Source: Gnetum montanum (lineage: Eukaryota; Streptophyta; Gnetopsida; Gnetales; Gnetaceae). Taken from it: 33,774 nucleotides of DNA. Below are positions 18,568 to 30,174 of this stretch, in pieces. Positions within the stretch are counted from its first letter, which is position 1. Each line of letters opens with the position of its first letter. The stretch lies in the NCBI GenBank assembly GCA_015680685.1, contig MNCI01002993.1, positions 114,063 through 147,836 on the forward strand, read 5' to 3'. A program made the position numbers and the translations under genes. The notes beneath the pieces were generated by a model, which was given only the letters and a program-made list of their open reading frames with translations, had not been told where the DNA came from and searched no databases.

Positions 18568-19844
18568 TGATGAGATGTGATATGTTAGGCAACTTCATTA
18601 ATGCATCTTAGATGCATCAATACATATTTGTGGATGAAAATGTGTTGATGCATTAACAAGCAGCACATCTTAGATGCATTAATGTAGCCTTGTTGACACA
18701 TTCCCATCGATGCATCCTCATCAACGAAGCCCCGTCGACACATCCTCATTAATGAATCCCCATCAACGCATCCTCATTGACATAGCTAAATGTGTTAACA
18801 CATCTTCTACAATGTAATGTCTATATTTTCCTATAACTATGCAAGCACCCACTACATATTTGGCACCATCTGATCAATAGTGTAGCCAAACTCTTGTAGT
18901 TTTATTCTATAATCCTAGAGAACAATCAGTGAGTTCCCTTAGTGTACATTTGAGTCAGTTGTATGATGTCTTATTCGAGTGGCATTGTACTTGGACATAT
19001 TCCATGAATAGCAATAAGATCGAGACTGACTCCTATTCATGATAGCACGTTGACTTAAAATAGATTTACTTTCAATGCAATTTATTCTCTATGTACCTAG
19101 TTAACATTTGTATTTCAATGCACGTTAATCAATCGTGTAGCCAAACCCTTGTAGTTTTATTCTATAATCCTAGAGAACAATCAGTGAGTTCCCTTAGTGT
19201 ACATTTGAGTCAGTTGTATGATGTCTTATTCGAGTGGCATTGTACTTGGACATATTCCATGAATAGTAATAAGATCGAGACCGACTCCTATTCATGATAG
19301 CACTTTGACTTAAAATAGATTTACTTTCAATGCAATTTATTCTCTATGTACCTAGTTAACATTTGTATTTCAACGCACGTTAATCAATCGATGGAATGAG
19401 CATGACCAGTTTCAAGCATAAACACATATTCACTTAATAATCTTAGTAGCGTTATTGCTTGGTTCACCTAATAGCATAACACTTGGCAATCCCAACAGTG
19501 GGTACATGAGTTTAGGACATGTACAACAAGCTAGGAATAAACACTCATCATCTTTTGGATAGCTTAGGATTTATCTTCTTGTTATTAATTGGTTTAAATA
19601 ATTGATTTCTACATGATTATTTTGTTAATCTAAGGACTTCACAACATCAATAATCATATGCTTTCACTTTGGACTAAACCATACATGACAAAGTTACCAC
19701 TAGTCCAAGTAGGAAGATAGTGACCTACAATCAATGCTTAATAATCTAGATGCCACACTAGTTCCATCCACAGAATTCAACAAGATTGCACATGAATGCT
19801 TGTGATTAATATGGTTGGGTGTAGGGCATACTCACTACTCATCA
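18568..19844 (+). repeat. 5' LTR of element B
   Basis: Starts TGATGAGATGTGATATG, ends CTCATCA. U3 carries repeated GATGCATC-type palindromes (about 18600-18790); a TATA-like CCTATAACTATGCAAG sits at about 18829. A 245-base internal tandem duplication (18891-19380) makes it longer than the partner LTR. Hairpin arms TTGGACTA (19669-19676) and TAGTCCAA (19701-19708). Confidence 0.85.
18891..19380. repeat. 245-base tandem duplication within the B 5' LTR
   Basis: Copy 1 (18891-19135) and copy 2 (19136-19380) both start TGTAGCCAAAC and are almost identical. The 3' LTR has one copy, so this arose after insertion or is an assembly duplication. Confidence 0.85.
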
Positions 19845-19845
19845 T

Positions 19846-19863
19846 CGGCACCATTACCAAGGA
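19846..19863 (+). promoter_or_regulatory. Decayed primer-binding site of element B
   Basis: CGGCACCATTACCAAGGA at the expected place, two bases after the LTR. It resembles TGGCGCCGTTGCCGGGGA with several changes. Confidence 0.6.
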
Positions 19864-20039
19864 TAGTGCTAGTTATCTAGATTAGTTATATTACAAACAA
19901 TCATTGTAAAAGAATTAACTTATCTTTTAAGAAAAATTAATATTTTATGTCACACACATGATTAGTTAAAAATATGTCTTCACATAGATTTGATAATCCA
20001 TCACATGATGAGAACACTAATAGGAAAAATGATACGATG

Positions 20040-22330
20040 TATATTGAAGAGAATTGAAGTGAATCACTGAACATAAGGATCTCATATGCTCATTTAGATT
20101 CTTACTACATTCAAATAATGTAGATAATCTTAGAGGAGATGATGTAAGCCCTAGAATGAGGGCTTCAAGGCCTAGGACCTTCTCCAAACCTAGAAAAGAT
20201 AAATCAAGGGACCATAGGGGGAGATATAGGAGCCATGGTGATTCTCCTAGTTCACCATCTTACTCTTCCTCTTCAACATCTTATTTTGCAAAGATGAACG
20301 TAGGTATAGAGATAGAGATATACTAAGGGGTTAAGATGAAGATAGAAAAAGAACACAAAGGCAAAATAAAAGACATCAAAGTGAGCATAAACAAGATCAT
20401 CACTATTAGACAAATAGAAATACAGATTATCACCATAACATGTCTAATGAAGATGAACCCTTGTTGGCTACTAGGAGCATGATACAAATTAAGGAGGTAA
20501 TTCAAATGCCTCATATGCATCAAAGGGAAAATTGCATCAAACAGCATGATATGAATAACATTCCTAAATTTAAGGGAGGCTATAATTTTGATCCCCCTAC
20601 ATCATTTACAAGCCTTCCATGATATTTTCACCTTACAAAACATTGAAAGTAAGTGGCAAAAACTTAATCTCTTTCCTAGGACACTAATAGGAGAAGCTAA
20701 AATATGGTATAGATCACTATATTCAATCCACTGGAGTTCCATAATGCTTGAGCTCTTTAATGAAAAATATGAAGCCTATGAAAGAGTGTTTAATCTAAGA
20801 AAAAAAATCCAAGGATGGAAGCAAGAAAATCATGAATCCTTGAATATAGCCTTGGATAGATACTATTCTCTACTACATAGATGTCCAAGCCATGGTTTTT
20901 CTAAAAAACGAGTAGCTTCTCCACATCATAGATGGGATTTGCAGCAAAACAAGGGAGACCCTTGGGATTTATGCCCAAGGAAAATTATCAAATCTAAGAG
21001 CCCATCAGATACAAAGGCTAATAGAATAGGTTTCAAAAGAAGATAGATAGCTCTGTAAAAGAAATAATGTAGAGGAATATAATTGGGATCCAACTCTTCA
21101 AAATAAGGAGGTCCCTATTTATGATCAAGAAAAAGAGGTAGCTATTGATGAGTTGATTTCACACAAAATCTTGCTAATACAATAGTCAATCACTGAGATT
21201 GAAGCAAGGGTAGATAAGATGTGGTAGTTGATGAATGAAAACATTACAACCAGCTTGAAAATCATAGAGGAAAAGGTAAAGTAAAAAGGATTTAAGTAAT
21301 TGAAACAAGAAGAGGAAAAAGAACAAAGAAATATGTAAGAATAATTAATAGAAAAAAGGGGAAATATCTATATTATAAGAGGTTACAGACTCAAATATAG
21401 AAGAGAATGATGGATGTAACATCTTCCAATATGAACATCCAAAGGGCTATTGCCTAGTTATGTTACATCTACAAGAGTTTGGGGCTTTTTCTTTGAATAC
21501 CAAGTTCATAGAAAAGTAAATGCCTAGGAGATTGCCTTACCCACAAGGCAATTATATATAGTTCTACAACCAATGGCACTATCCTAATGGAACTTCTTAT
21601 CAACCTCAAGACTACTATCAACAACAGTGGCAAAACCCATAGTCATGGGGGATGTCATCAACAAACCAACAATATCCTTATTACTAGCTAGACCCTTATG
21701 GCTACTATGTTCAACAACCTATTTTTCCAAATGGTTGTACTTCCTCTACCTCAAATCACTACTACTACTCTCTTAGGTATCATCAATCTACAACATCTTT
21801 TGTGAGATCGCCATCCCATGCCTCTCATCATATGTCACATCCTCAACACTCTCATACTTCCCTCCATCATATGTTACCACCGACAATGTAGGAAGGATTA
21901 GCACCACGACCTCAACAAAAGAATGCCACTTATGCTATGAACAAACAAGTAAATGATAATATTAGTAGATCTTAGCAAAAGTGTCGGAAACATCTTTTCT
22001 TTAGGATAGTTTTCACACATGTGAATAAAACTAGTAGANATCGGAAACATCTTTTCTTTAGGATAGTTTTCACACATGTGAATAAAACTAGTAGACCTAC
22101 TAGCTCATCAAAACTAGCATAAGGATAATCTAGTGTAACCCCCTTCCTCACACAACAATTTCTCCTAATCCTACACAAGAGCCAACAACCATTACGACTT
22201 CAACACAAAACATAAAAGATGAACCTATCACTATGGAGAGACAAAAAATTTCATGCATTACTAATAATGATAAAGGGTGCAGTTGTGGGTCAAAATTTTA
22301 AAGTATTAACACAATCCTTATACTAACCTA
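20040..22330 (+). pseudogene. Gag of element B (decayed)
   Basis: The core lies in 20440-21046 across two frames: MSNEDEPLLATRSMIQIKE, then LNLFPRTLIGEAKIWYRSL, LFNEKYEAYERVFNLRKKIQ and LNIALDRYYSLLHRCPSHGF, matching A1 and C Gag. At about 21415 the knuckle-like motif reads C-N-I-F-Q-Y-E-H-P-K-G-Y-C. A Tyr/Gln/His-rich tail follows, with an AGTCATGGGGG at 21641-21651. Near 22235 the residues MERQKISCITNN resemble the segment after the protease in F, yet no D-S-G protease site is seen. An Arg/Ser-rich N-terminal stretch (20150-20300) suggests that B's Gag had an N-terminal extension like F's. Confidence 0.7.
21984..22095. repeat. 55-base duplication around a single N (assembly joint)
   Basis: 21984-22038 and 22041-22095 are identical and separated by 'na' at 22039-22040. 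This looks like two overlapping contig ends joined without merging. Confidence 0.8.
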
Positions 22331-24959
22331 CAACAAAGTCATGGAATAAGTGTGTGTGCTAAACTAATTCTACATAGTAGTTGCTAAACAAAAAGATACC
22401 TAGTGGCTCAAATATAAGAATACAAAACCATTCAAAACATGCATGGAAACATCCAATCTACTTATTAGTTCTAGTCCTTAAAAAATGAATCAAATAGAGA
22501 ACTTAGAGAATAGCATCTTACACTCTAACTATATATCAAAATAAGATGTTAAATAAGGAGACACAAGAACTAAAATAGGAAATAAACAAGGAAACATGTC
22601 TAGAGCACTTAAAAGAAAACACCTTCTAGTCCAGCTAAAGATGTCTCCAAATGATCAAAATGTGATTATCATCAATGTTAAATGTGCTACCAAGCAAAAA
22701 ATTAAATCATTAAAGATAAGAAATGAAAAGCTTATGGTGTATAACTAAGGGAATGTGCAGTCCATTTTCCAAATACTCATCCATGAGTTTAGTCATGGGG
22801 GAGATGCCCCATCTTGAATCAAAAACTTATAATTGCATTTTCACTTTTTTCTTTTACAATTTTTTATCATTTTCCTATTTCTTCAAAAAAATTTCGATTC
22901 TTAATATGTTTTCTATTTCTTGTTATTTTTCTTTTCTTTATAATTTTATCTTGTATTGAGTCATTTCCTTTATATTTTATGAATGTATACTATGTATTTA
23001 TTAATAAAAATATTGCATATCGTGATGCAAAAGTCAATACCATGTGTTGGGTCTTTGTCCTATGCTATTAAGATGATTGGATAAATAATTGTGTAAAGCA
23101 ATGAGACCATATCATCCATCCCTCCAATTGTCTAAATAAAAGGTCTTTATCATGAAAACAATATGGTTCTTCTTACATGAAACTAAAATTAATTAATGAT
23201 CATTGTGCCTTTAAGAAAGGGGGAAAAGACCAAGTGGGAGTGGCAAAGGATGTGATCTCAAGGGGATTTGTTGGGTTCTCTTTTTGACTTCCTTCTTGGG
23301 ACTTATGACTCATCATGGAACATATCATTACTCCTATTATTGTTCAATAAATAGGAAGCATGTCTTTGCATGATGTGGTTCCTAGAAAAAAGAGAAAAAA
23401 GAAGAAGAAGAAAAATGGAAATTCAAAGTACATCCTTTGGACATAATAATGGGCTATAAGCACTATTTCTAGGGCTAGAAAGACATGTTACCCATGCTTG
23501 AAGGTACCCCTCTAACTAAGACCCTTTCTTCCTTCCTTTTTCTTTTTTCTTTTCTATTTGGAGTAATGTTCATTTTTGTGGTTGTTATGAACTCACAATG
23601 GTCGGTAAGAAGAAATACATTAATGTGAGGCCACTATTAATGGTATATACTTAGTTTGAAACTTGGAAAAATAGGTATGATGATAATCTTAATCATAATT
23701 AACACAAAGAACCTACTATGAACATGGTTAAGAATTTTACACCCTAATCTCTACAATCCCTTCTCATCCCATTATTCACCTCACTACTACATGCAATCAT
23801 GAGCCTAATGATTTTGTATAATATAATGCAAGATCCTAAGCAAAGTAATTGTGTTGTTTGGAATAAAGTTATGATCTCCATTTAACTTCTAAGGTGTCCA
23901 TGGACATTTATAAAAGTCATTATGCAAGGGCATTATAGCAAGAGCCTACTTTGGAAAGTACCCACTTGCATAACTTTTGTCGATCATGGCTCTGAACCAA
24001 ATCTCACATCTTCAAGAACATCATTGATTACTTCTATGAATTTATGCATGATTTTGTGATGAACTTCTCATCAATTTCAAGTTATCTTTCATGCTTTTAT
24101 ATTGAAATTTACTCTATATTCAATATTCCTTGTTCATTTTTTGAGCTAGACCTTTGGTTTTAATTATTCAAAAACTTGTACACTTTTGGAGTTAACCTCA
24201 TTTACCATTGCAGGGAAGGGGTGGGGAACAGTTAAGGGTATAATTTTTGAAATTTTTCTAACACCACATTTTTGAACATTATGGTAACTAATAGTGAAAA
24301 TAATCAAAATAACTTAAACAACTTGATGATTTTAGTTACCTTAGAACCTCGGAAAACATTATTCTGAAATCATCTTGAGCTTACATGCTAAAATTTTTTT
24401 GAATTTTGAGCTAAGGATTTAGAAGGGTTAATCATTAATGAAATTTTATCAAAACTAATGTTGATAGTATGGTGATTTTATATAAATTCCTAAGGTTGAA
24501 GATCTTGTAAAAGTAGAGGAAATGAGGCCAAGAGGAGAATAATGGAGGCTATTCCCATGGACAAATAGTAGCACATACAGGGATTAAAGCTCAAACATCA
24601 CATGTTTGTTGGATCCATGGGATGATGAGAAGAAATTTTAGTCCATTCTTTAAGAATGTTTTGCATAAAAAGAGAAGTGTCAACATAACAATCAAGGTTA
24701 GAAGGTTGCCTTTACTAGCAACAACAAGAAGATTCATCTTCAACGGATTTTTGAAGATCTTTGCAATTTTGCAAACTTTGATGTCTATCTAGTCTTTTCA
24801 TCATTTTGTAATTCATCTACTTGAATAAAATTTTGTAACAAGGCACTCCAATTTTGTAATACTAGCTAATCTAGTCTTGGCCCCCACATAATTTTTGTAA
24901 TAAAACTTCATCCATTTATATATAACTCAAGGATGAATTTTTACGTAGTTGTCGAGGTA
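22331..24959 (+). other. 3' noncoding region of element B
   Basis: About 2.6 kb without a conserved frame. Homologous to C from 32279 onward: palindrome-like ATGGGG...CCCCAT at 22795-22812, an altered TATA box TCTAAATAAAAGG at 23131-23143, and a stem-loop at 23920-23973. A degenerate polypurine tract AGTTGTCGAGGTA precedes the 3' LTR. The short open frames at 22723-23071 are AT-rich chance frames. Confidence 0.65.
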
Positions 24960-26022
24960 TGATGAGATGTGATATGTCAGGCAACTTCATTAATGAATCC
25001 CCATCAACATGTCTTAGATGCATTGATGCATATATGTGGATGAAAATTTGTTGATGCTTTAACAAGCAATGCATCTTAGATGTGTTGACATAGCCTTGTC
25101 GATGCATCCCCATTGATGCATCCTCATCAACGAAGCCCCATCGATGCATCCTCATTGATGTAGCTAAATGCGTTAATACATATCTATCAGTGTAGTGCCT
25201 ATATTTTCCTATAAATATGCAAGCACTCACTACGTATTTGGCATCATTTGATTAGTAGTGTAGCTAGACTCTTGTAGTTTTGTCCTATAATCCTAGATAA
25301 CAATCAGTGAGTGCCTATAGTGTGGATTTTTGAGTCAGCTGTATAGCATCTTATTCGAGTAGCATTATACCTAGATACATTCCATGAATGACAATAAGAT
25401 TGAGATTGATTCATATTCATTACAGCACTATGACTTAGAATATATTTACTTTCAATGCAATTTATTTTCTATGTACNGCACTATGACTTAGAATAGATTT
25501 ACTTTCAATGCAATTTATTTTCTATGTACTTACTTAACATTTACATTTCTATGCATGTTAATCAATTGGCAGAATGAGCATGACCAATTTTGAGTGTAAG
25601 CACGTATTCACTTGGTAGTCCCAACAATGTTATTGCTTAGTTTGCCCAATTACATAACACTTGGTAATCCTAGTAGTGGATATGTGAGTTCTATTTATGT
25701 ACGAAAAGCTAGGAATGGATACTCATTGCCCTTATGATAGTTTAGGATTTATCTTTTTATTATTAGTTATTTTAAATAATTTAAATTCTACATGATTATT
25801 TAGTTAGTTTAAAGGCCACACAACATCAATAATCATATGCCTCACTTTGGACTAAACCAAACATGACAAAGCTACCACTAGTCCAAGTGGGAAGATATTC
25901 ACTTGCGATCAATGCTTAACAATCTAGATGCCATACTAGTTTCATCCATAGAATTTGACCAAATTGCACATGAATACTTGTGATTCATATGGTTGGGCAT
26001 AGCGAATACCCACTACTCATTA
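24960..26022 (+). repeat. 3' LTR of element B
   Basis: Starts TGATGAGATGTGATATG, ends CTCATTA (one change from CTCATCA). GATGCATC-type palindromes at about 25015-25160; TATA-like CCTATAAATATGCAAG at about 25207. Hairpin arms 25847-25854 and 25879-25886. Contains a 52-base duplication around the N at 25477. Confidence 0.85.
25425..25529. repeat. 52-base duplication around a single N (assembly joint)
   Basis: 25425-25476 and 25478-25529 differ at one base and flank N 25477. The 5' LTR has no such duplication at this point. Confidence 0.8.
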
Positions 26023-26027
26023 GTAAA
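26023..26027. repeat. Target site duplication of element B (right copy)
   Basis: GTAAA, identical to 18563-18567. Confidence 0.8.
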
Positions 26028-26264
26028 GAATTTTGATGATAGAACACTGATGTCTACAACACTCAATAAGATAATGAATGATTGCACTGATTGTGAGGAT
26101 GTCTCAAATTCCCTACAACACTTCCTCTCAACCTATAGTAGGCATTAGGGTTTTATACTATATTTTTAGAAATAATGGATTGACAATGAAAATTTTTGTA
26201 AGTATTCTTTTTAAATTTTACATTTAATGTGAATGAGGTTTACCTTTAACCATATAATTTGAAC

Positions 26265-26265
<1 letters not shown>

Positions 26266-26331
<66 letters not shown>

Positions 26332-26334
26332 TGT
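26266..26334. repeat. GT microsatellite
   Basis: About 33 GT units with one late interruption, inside the probable intron of the MULE-like gene. Confidence 0.95.
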
Positions 26335-26778
26335 TTTTAAAATTTACTTTCTTGTAGGTATATGAGAAAAGTCATTTCATAATGTGCCACATGCCAAACA
26401 GCATTCAAAAAATTTCATTGAAGACTATCATTCATTTTTAAAGGAAAAATTTCTTAAGGACATAAAGAATAGAATTTATAGAAGAATTGACTAGACGATA
26501 TGGTCTTTATCAAGTATGCAACTATATTTTTAGAATGCTTGTAGATTGAAAGATGTAGGATTCATTATGAATATAAAGAATAGGATATTGAACCAAGAGA
26601 CCTTGATGAAGGCTTTGAAAATATTTTATTTAGATTGTGTAGAGAGTGAGAATCATGAGGATGAATATCTAGTTCATAGTTAAAGTCACAAGTTACCCTC
26701 AAGCTAGTATGTGGTTTCAAAGATATTTTCTAACGAAGCAACTTATGAATATATGTAGGCCAAACAAGGTAATATCTG

Positions 26779-27641
26779 TGATGAAGCATTAATAAGGTGA
26801 CTACGTCGATGCAGCCTTGTTGATGCATCCTAGGATGAATTGGTGCATGTGCATCAACACTAATCCAATCATTTCCTATATAAGTATGCACACCCAACGA
26901 ATTTATGGCATTGTTTGGTCAATATCTTAGCTAAACGCTTACAATTTCTTTATGTAAAACTTAGTAAACTTTTCCCTCTAAGTGCCTACAACATAGATTG
27001 AATTGATTGTATAGCCTTTTATTCAAGTACAATATGTATGTGGACATAGTTTGATGAATGGCAATAAAATCGAGATTTCTTCTATCCATTATAGAACTTG
27101 GATTAGTTTAACTTTGTTTTCCAATATTTTACTTTGAATGAAATTTATTTTCTTGTTCTTAAATATTTAATATTCTAATTCATAAAGTAATGCGAGTAAG
27201 AACACTTTGAGCATAATATATTAATGATTGGTAATCTCAACAATGGATACTTGGTACGACTAGCAGTAAACACCTGGTAACCCAGCAGTGTTAGTATATG
27301 TTCAAGATATATACAAAAAGTGGAAATGGATGCTCTATATTTATGATAGTTTAGTTAATCAATTAGTTAATTTAAATAAGCAAACCTTATTTTATTTAAT
27401 GATTTTATGGATAAATACTAATAAAAATTATAAAAATAAATATCTTACACCTCAATCATACTTAACCATACAAATGAGTTAACACAAGTGATGATTCGGA
27501 AGACAATGACTAGTAATCATGTCTTTTACCATCTAAGAATATAGCCCACTTAGGTAAATTTAGTCCTTGGAATTTGACCAACTCAAGCATACATGCTAGT
27601 GATTCATATGGTTGGGCATAAGGAATACCCGTTGATCATCA
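26779..27641 (+). mobile_element. Solo LTR D, of the B family
   Basis: Starts TGATGAAGCATT, ends GATCATCA. It contains GATGCATC-like repeats (26800-26850), TATA-like CTATATAAGTATGCA (about 26877) and the terminal GGTTGGGCATA...CATCA block shared with the B LTRs. Flanked by ATCTG (26774-26778) and ATCTA (27642-27646), a 5-base duplication with one change. No internal sequence follows; host coding sequence resumes at once, so it is a solo LTR left by LTR-LTR recombination. Confidence 0.75.
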
Positions 27642-28260
27642 ATCTACAAGCATGCAATTAAGGTCATTATACTATTAAAAGGAATTGAACAAGATTACAA
27701 ATATCATTTTCATGGACAACAATTGGATAGTAAAGATGATGAAAAAGGTGTATGCTTTACCACAAAATTTCCTAGTCTTAATGAAATTGTTGAGTTGATA
27801 ATGTGTGAGATAGTTCACAATAGCTTATATGTACTTCTACCAGAGAAACCATTCATAATAAATCTTTAAGAAGTGACTTTCATATTTTAGATGATACTTT
27901 AAATGATCCATACCATGGAGATAATAAAAAATATTTCTAGTAAATAATCAAACTAAGAAATTTGTAGAAGATCAAATAAATGAGAGAGTTTGTAAGATAC
28001 AAATAAACCTTCTTAGTTTTAATAGAAAGCTTCCAAAAAATCTTAAAAGCATCAGTGAAATTAAACAAGATCTTTTAAATTTGATAGAGGAGTATGAATT
28101 TCCAAAACTAACTAAAGGGTCTTGTATGCAAAAAATAAATATCTAGTTGGATTAGTCCAACTAGAATAAAGAAAAACACTATGTCAAGTGGTGTATATAA
28201 ATGCAAGTTACCATCTAGAAGTGACAATTTTGGCCCCAAAATGGAGAAGCTAGTGGTTGA
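27642..28260 (+). pseudogene. MULE/FAR1-like transposase pseudogene, SWIM finger and C-terminal part
   Basis: After the duplicated ATCTA the frame of 26778 resumes with YKHAIKVIILLKG, matching the C-x-H-x-I-K-V half of a SWIM zinc finger (Cys replaced by Tyr). It stays open through DDEKGVCFTTKFPSLNEIVE to a stop near 27869. DFHILDDTLNDPYHGD and LNLIEEYEFPKL follow in broken frames. That the frame is restored when D is removed supports both the solo LTR boundaries and the single-gene reading. Confidence 0.65.
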
Positions 28261-29542
28261 ATAGAGAGCAAGTATCTGTATTCCCAGTTATTTCTTTCAT
28301 GTCTTTATTTGATTGTAGTAATTGCCTTTGTTTACATATTCCTATTATTTTATAGTAATTAATATTTTGTTATTTCATTGTAGCAAGGATCTCTATGAAG
28401 AGCAAAACATATAGTTGATGTTATGTTTTTGGAAAACAATTTATTTAGCTTTAATTTTTGAATATGCATACTCTATAATCAAGCACTTTAAAGATAGATC
28501 TTGTAAAAGTTTCATATGTCATGTTAATTTTTGGGTATGCCTAAAATCAAACTAAGATAATATTTTTATGTCTTGAAGCTTTTCTAATGACATTTCTAGT
28601 AAGTATAATAATAAATTCTTGTAGAATAAAATAACACTAGATGCATTTGAGTTTGTAATTTTCTTTCCATTTATCTAATAGATCCTTTGGGTCTATAGAA
28701 ATGTAATAAAATATTAATTTCAAACGTCTATCCATTTCTTAATTCACTATTTTTTATTAAATACATGTTTCCTTCTGTAATATTTGGTGGTGCTATTATT
28801 ATTATTTTAAAAAATTTAACTTCAATTTCAATAATGATAGTTCACTTTCACAAAATAGCTTACTCCTTATTTTGTATCATGTAAATATTTCATAGTAGCA
28901 CCTATGATAAAAAACATATGTTTTGTTTTTCTTATCAAAATCAATTTATATAGCAAACTAAAGCAAGATTTCTTATACTATATTCTTCTATTTTATTCTA
29001 TGGTTTTAATATTAAGATACTAAAAAGTAGTAGTAAGAAGAAGACAAGTAACATTAGCTTCTAGTGTTGATAAATTCATTGCAAATAACAAACAAATAGA
29101 ATTTAAGACTCGTGTGAAGATATCAAAGATGTCATTGTCTAAATCCATACATCAAGATACCTCCATGTTTCTTCCTAGTTCTCCATGTATTAAATATGGA
29201 CTAGAGGGCCTTATTCTAATGTCAACATCAGTATTCAAAATATTCAATATTAGTTATATTAGATTTGCATTGTTGGTAGGGTAAAAAATTCAGCCCTTCT
29301 AATCCATTTTACCTTGTACGAGGAGTCTTATCAAAAATTTCTTTTAGCAAAAGAAGAACATTTTTAAAAACTCATCACTATTAGTGAAGGCCATTAATAT
29401 TTTTTCCATGGTATAATAAGGACAATAATAATGATAATATATAACATATATCTATACAATGTTGTGTTGATATGTGTACTAATAAAATTAAGTACATGGT
29501 ATTAATTGTATTGCTAATGATATTTTTGGACATAGTACTATT
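28261..29542. other. AT-rich stretch, nothing recognised
   Basis: No open frame of note on either strand and no repeat shared with the rest of the window that I could see. It may be 3' flank of the MULE-like gene. Confidence 0.5.
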
Positions 29543-29630
29543 ACAAAGAATTCGTATTTACCCTAGCCAAACCTAGTTCTTAACTATCATCATTATTAAT
29601 TTAATACGAATTCTTTGTAGCCAAACCTAG
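29543..29630. repeat. Inverted and direct repeats at the truncated end of element C
   Basis: ACAAAGAATTCGTATT (29543-29558) is the exact inverse of AATACGAATTCTTTGT (29603-29618), and each is followed by AGCCAAACCTAG (29565-29576, 29619-29630). Element C's LTR sequence starts right after the second copy. Confidence 0.85.
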
Positions 29631-30173
29631 ATCAAGATTACTTCATCATTGTAGCATTCACTTAGTTTAATTATTTATTTAATTGTTATTTACTACTTTC
29701 TTAGTTAATATCTCTTCACCCTAAACTCCTGTTAAACACGGAAAGAGTACAACTTGATTACGAGCATTTAAGTATGACTACTTGGTAACCCAGTAGCGTA
29801 CCTAGGATCTACACTTGGTAATCCCAGTGGTAGTCATGCACGAGGTCCAAAATGTGTACAGATGATTGAGGACCGAATACTCATCGCACTTACGCTAGCT
29901 TAGATTCTCTCTCACCCTTTCTCTTTTAGCTTAGTTAATCTTATTTACCATCATACCCAGGAGTAGCGTTAGCATAGGAACACATCATACACCTCACCTT
30001 GGACTAAACCATACATGACAAAGCTAATACTAGTCCAAGTGGGAAGACAACGAACTGTGCCTAAGGATAACTATCTTGATACCACAACTAGTCCCTCTTC
30101 GGAGTTCGACCGAATCGTGCATGAAACGCTCGTATTCGTATGGTTAAGTGTAGGGGTACCTCGCCACTCATCA
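29631..30173 (+). repeat. Truncated 5' LTR of element C
   Basis: Corresponds to the R/U5 side of the A2 LTR (about 4353-3809 reversed), from ATCAAGATTACTTCATCATTG to CTCATCA. Contains two copies of the 34-base repeat, and hairpin arms CTTGGACTA (29998-30006) and TAGTCCAAG (30031-30039). Confidence 0.85.
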
Positions 30174-30174
30174 T

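Larger units (their letters stand above)
18568..26022 (+). mobile_element. Element B: complete gag-only LTR retroelement
   Basis: LTRs 18568-19844 and 24960-26022 flank a 5.1 kb interior, with target duplication GTAAA on both sides. The interior holds a PBS remnant, a decayed gag related to A, C and F (WYRSL, LFNEKYEAYERV, KIQGWKQENHESLNIALDRYYSLL), a His/Pro/Tyr-rich tail, and a 3' noncoding region homologous to that of C. No protease, RT or integrase motifs are visible. Many stops and frame changes; an old, non-autonomous copy inserted into a MULE-like gene. Confidence 0.85.
26023..26778 (+). pseudogene. MULE/FAR1-like transposase pseudogene, middle part with intron
   Basis: Continues the frame of 18567: VKNFDDRTLMSTTLNKIM, then NSLQHFLSTYSRH. 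A likely intron has donor GTAAGT at 26198 and acceptor CTTGTAG ending 26357, and contains a GT microsatellite. The next exon gives NFIEDYHSFLKEKFLKD, NRIYRRID and DVGFIMNIKNRI, resembling the post-catalytic E-x-Y-H-x-x-L-K segment of MULE transposases. It ends in TYEYM-stop-AKQGN, the start of a SWIM-type zinc finger with its first cysteines apparently mutated to Tyr. Solo LTR D interrupts the finger after 26778. Several stops. Confidence 0.7.

Noticed and set aside
18600-18800. Regularly spaced GATGCATC-like words taken for a CRISPR-like array.
   Set aside because: Plant nuclear DNA; spacing and words are irregular and belong to the LTR U3 region.
22723-23071. Hydrophobic open frames that resemble small membrane proteins.
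   Set aside because: Very T-rich sequence gives Phe/Ile/Leu-rich frames by composition; the homologous stretch in C is not open.
24916-25230. Met/His-rich minus-strand open frame.
   Set aside because: Antisense to the GATGCATC palindrome zone of the B 3' LTR; palindromic words give open frames on both strands.
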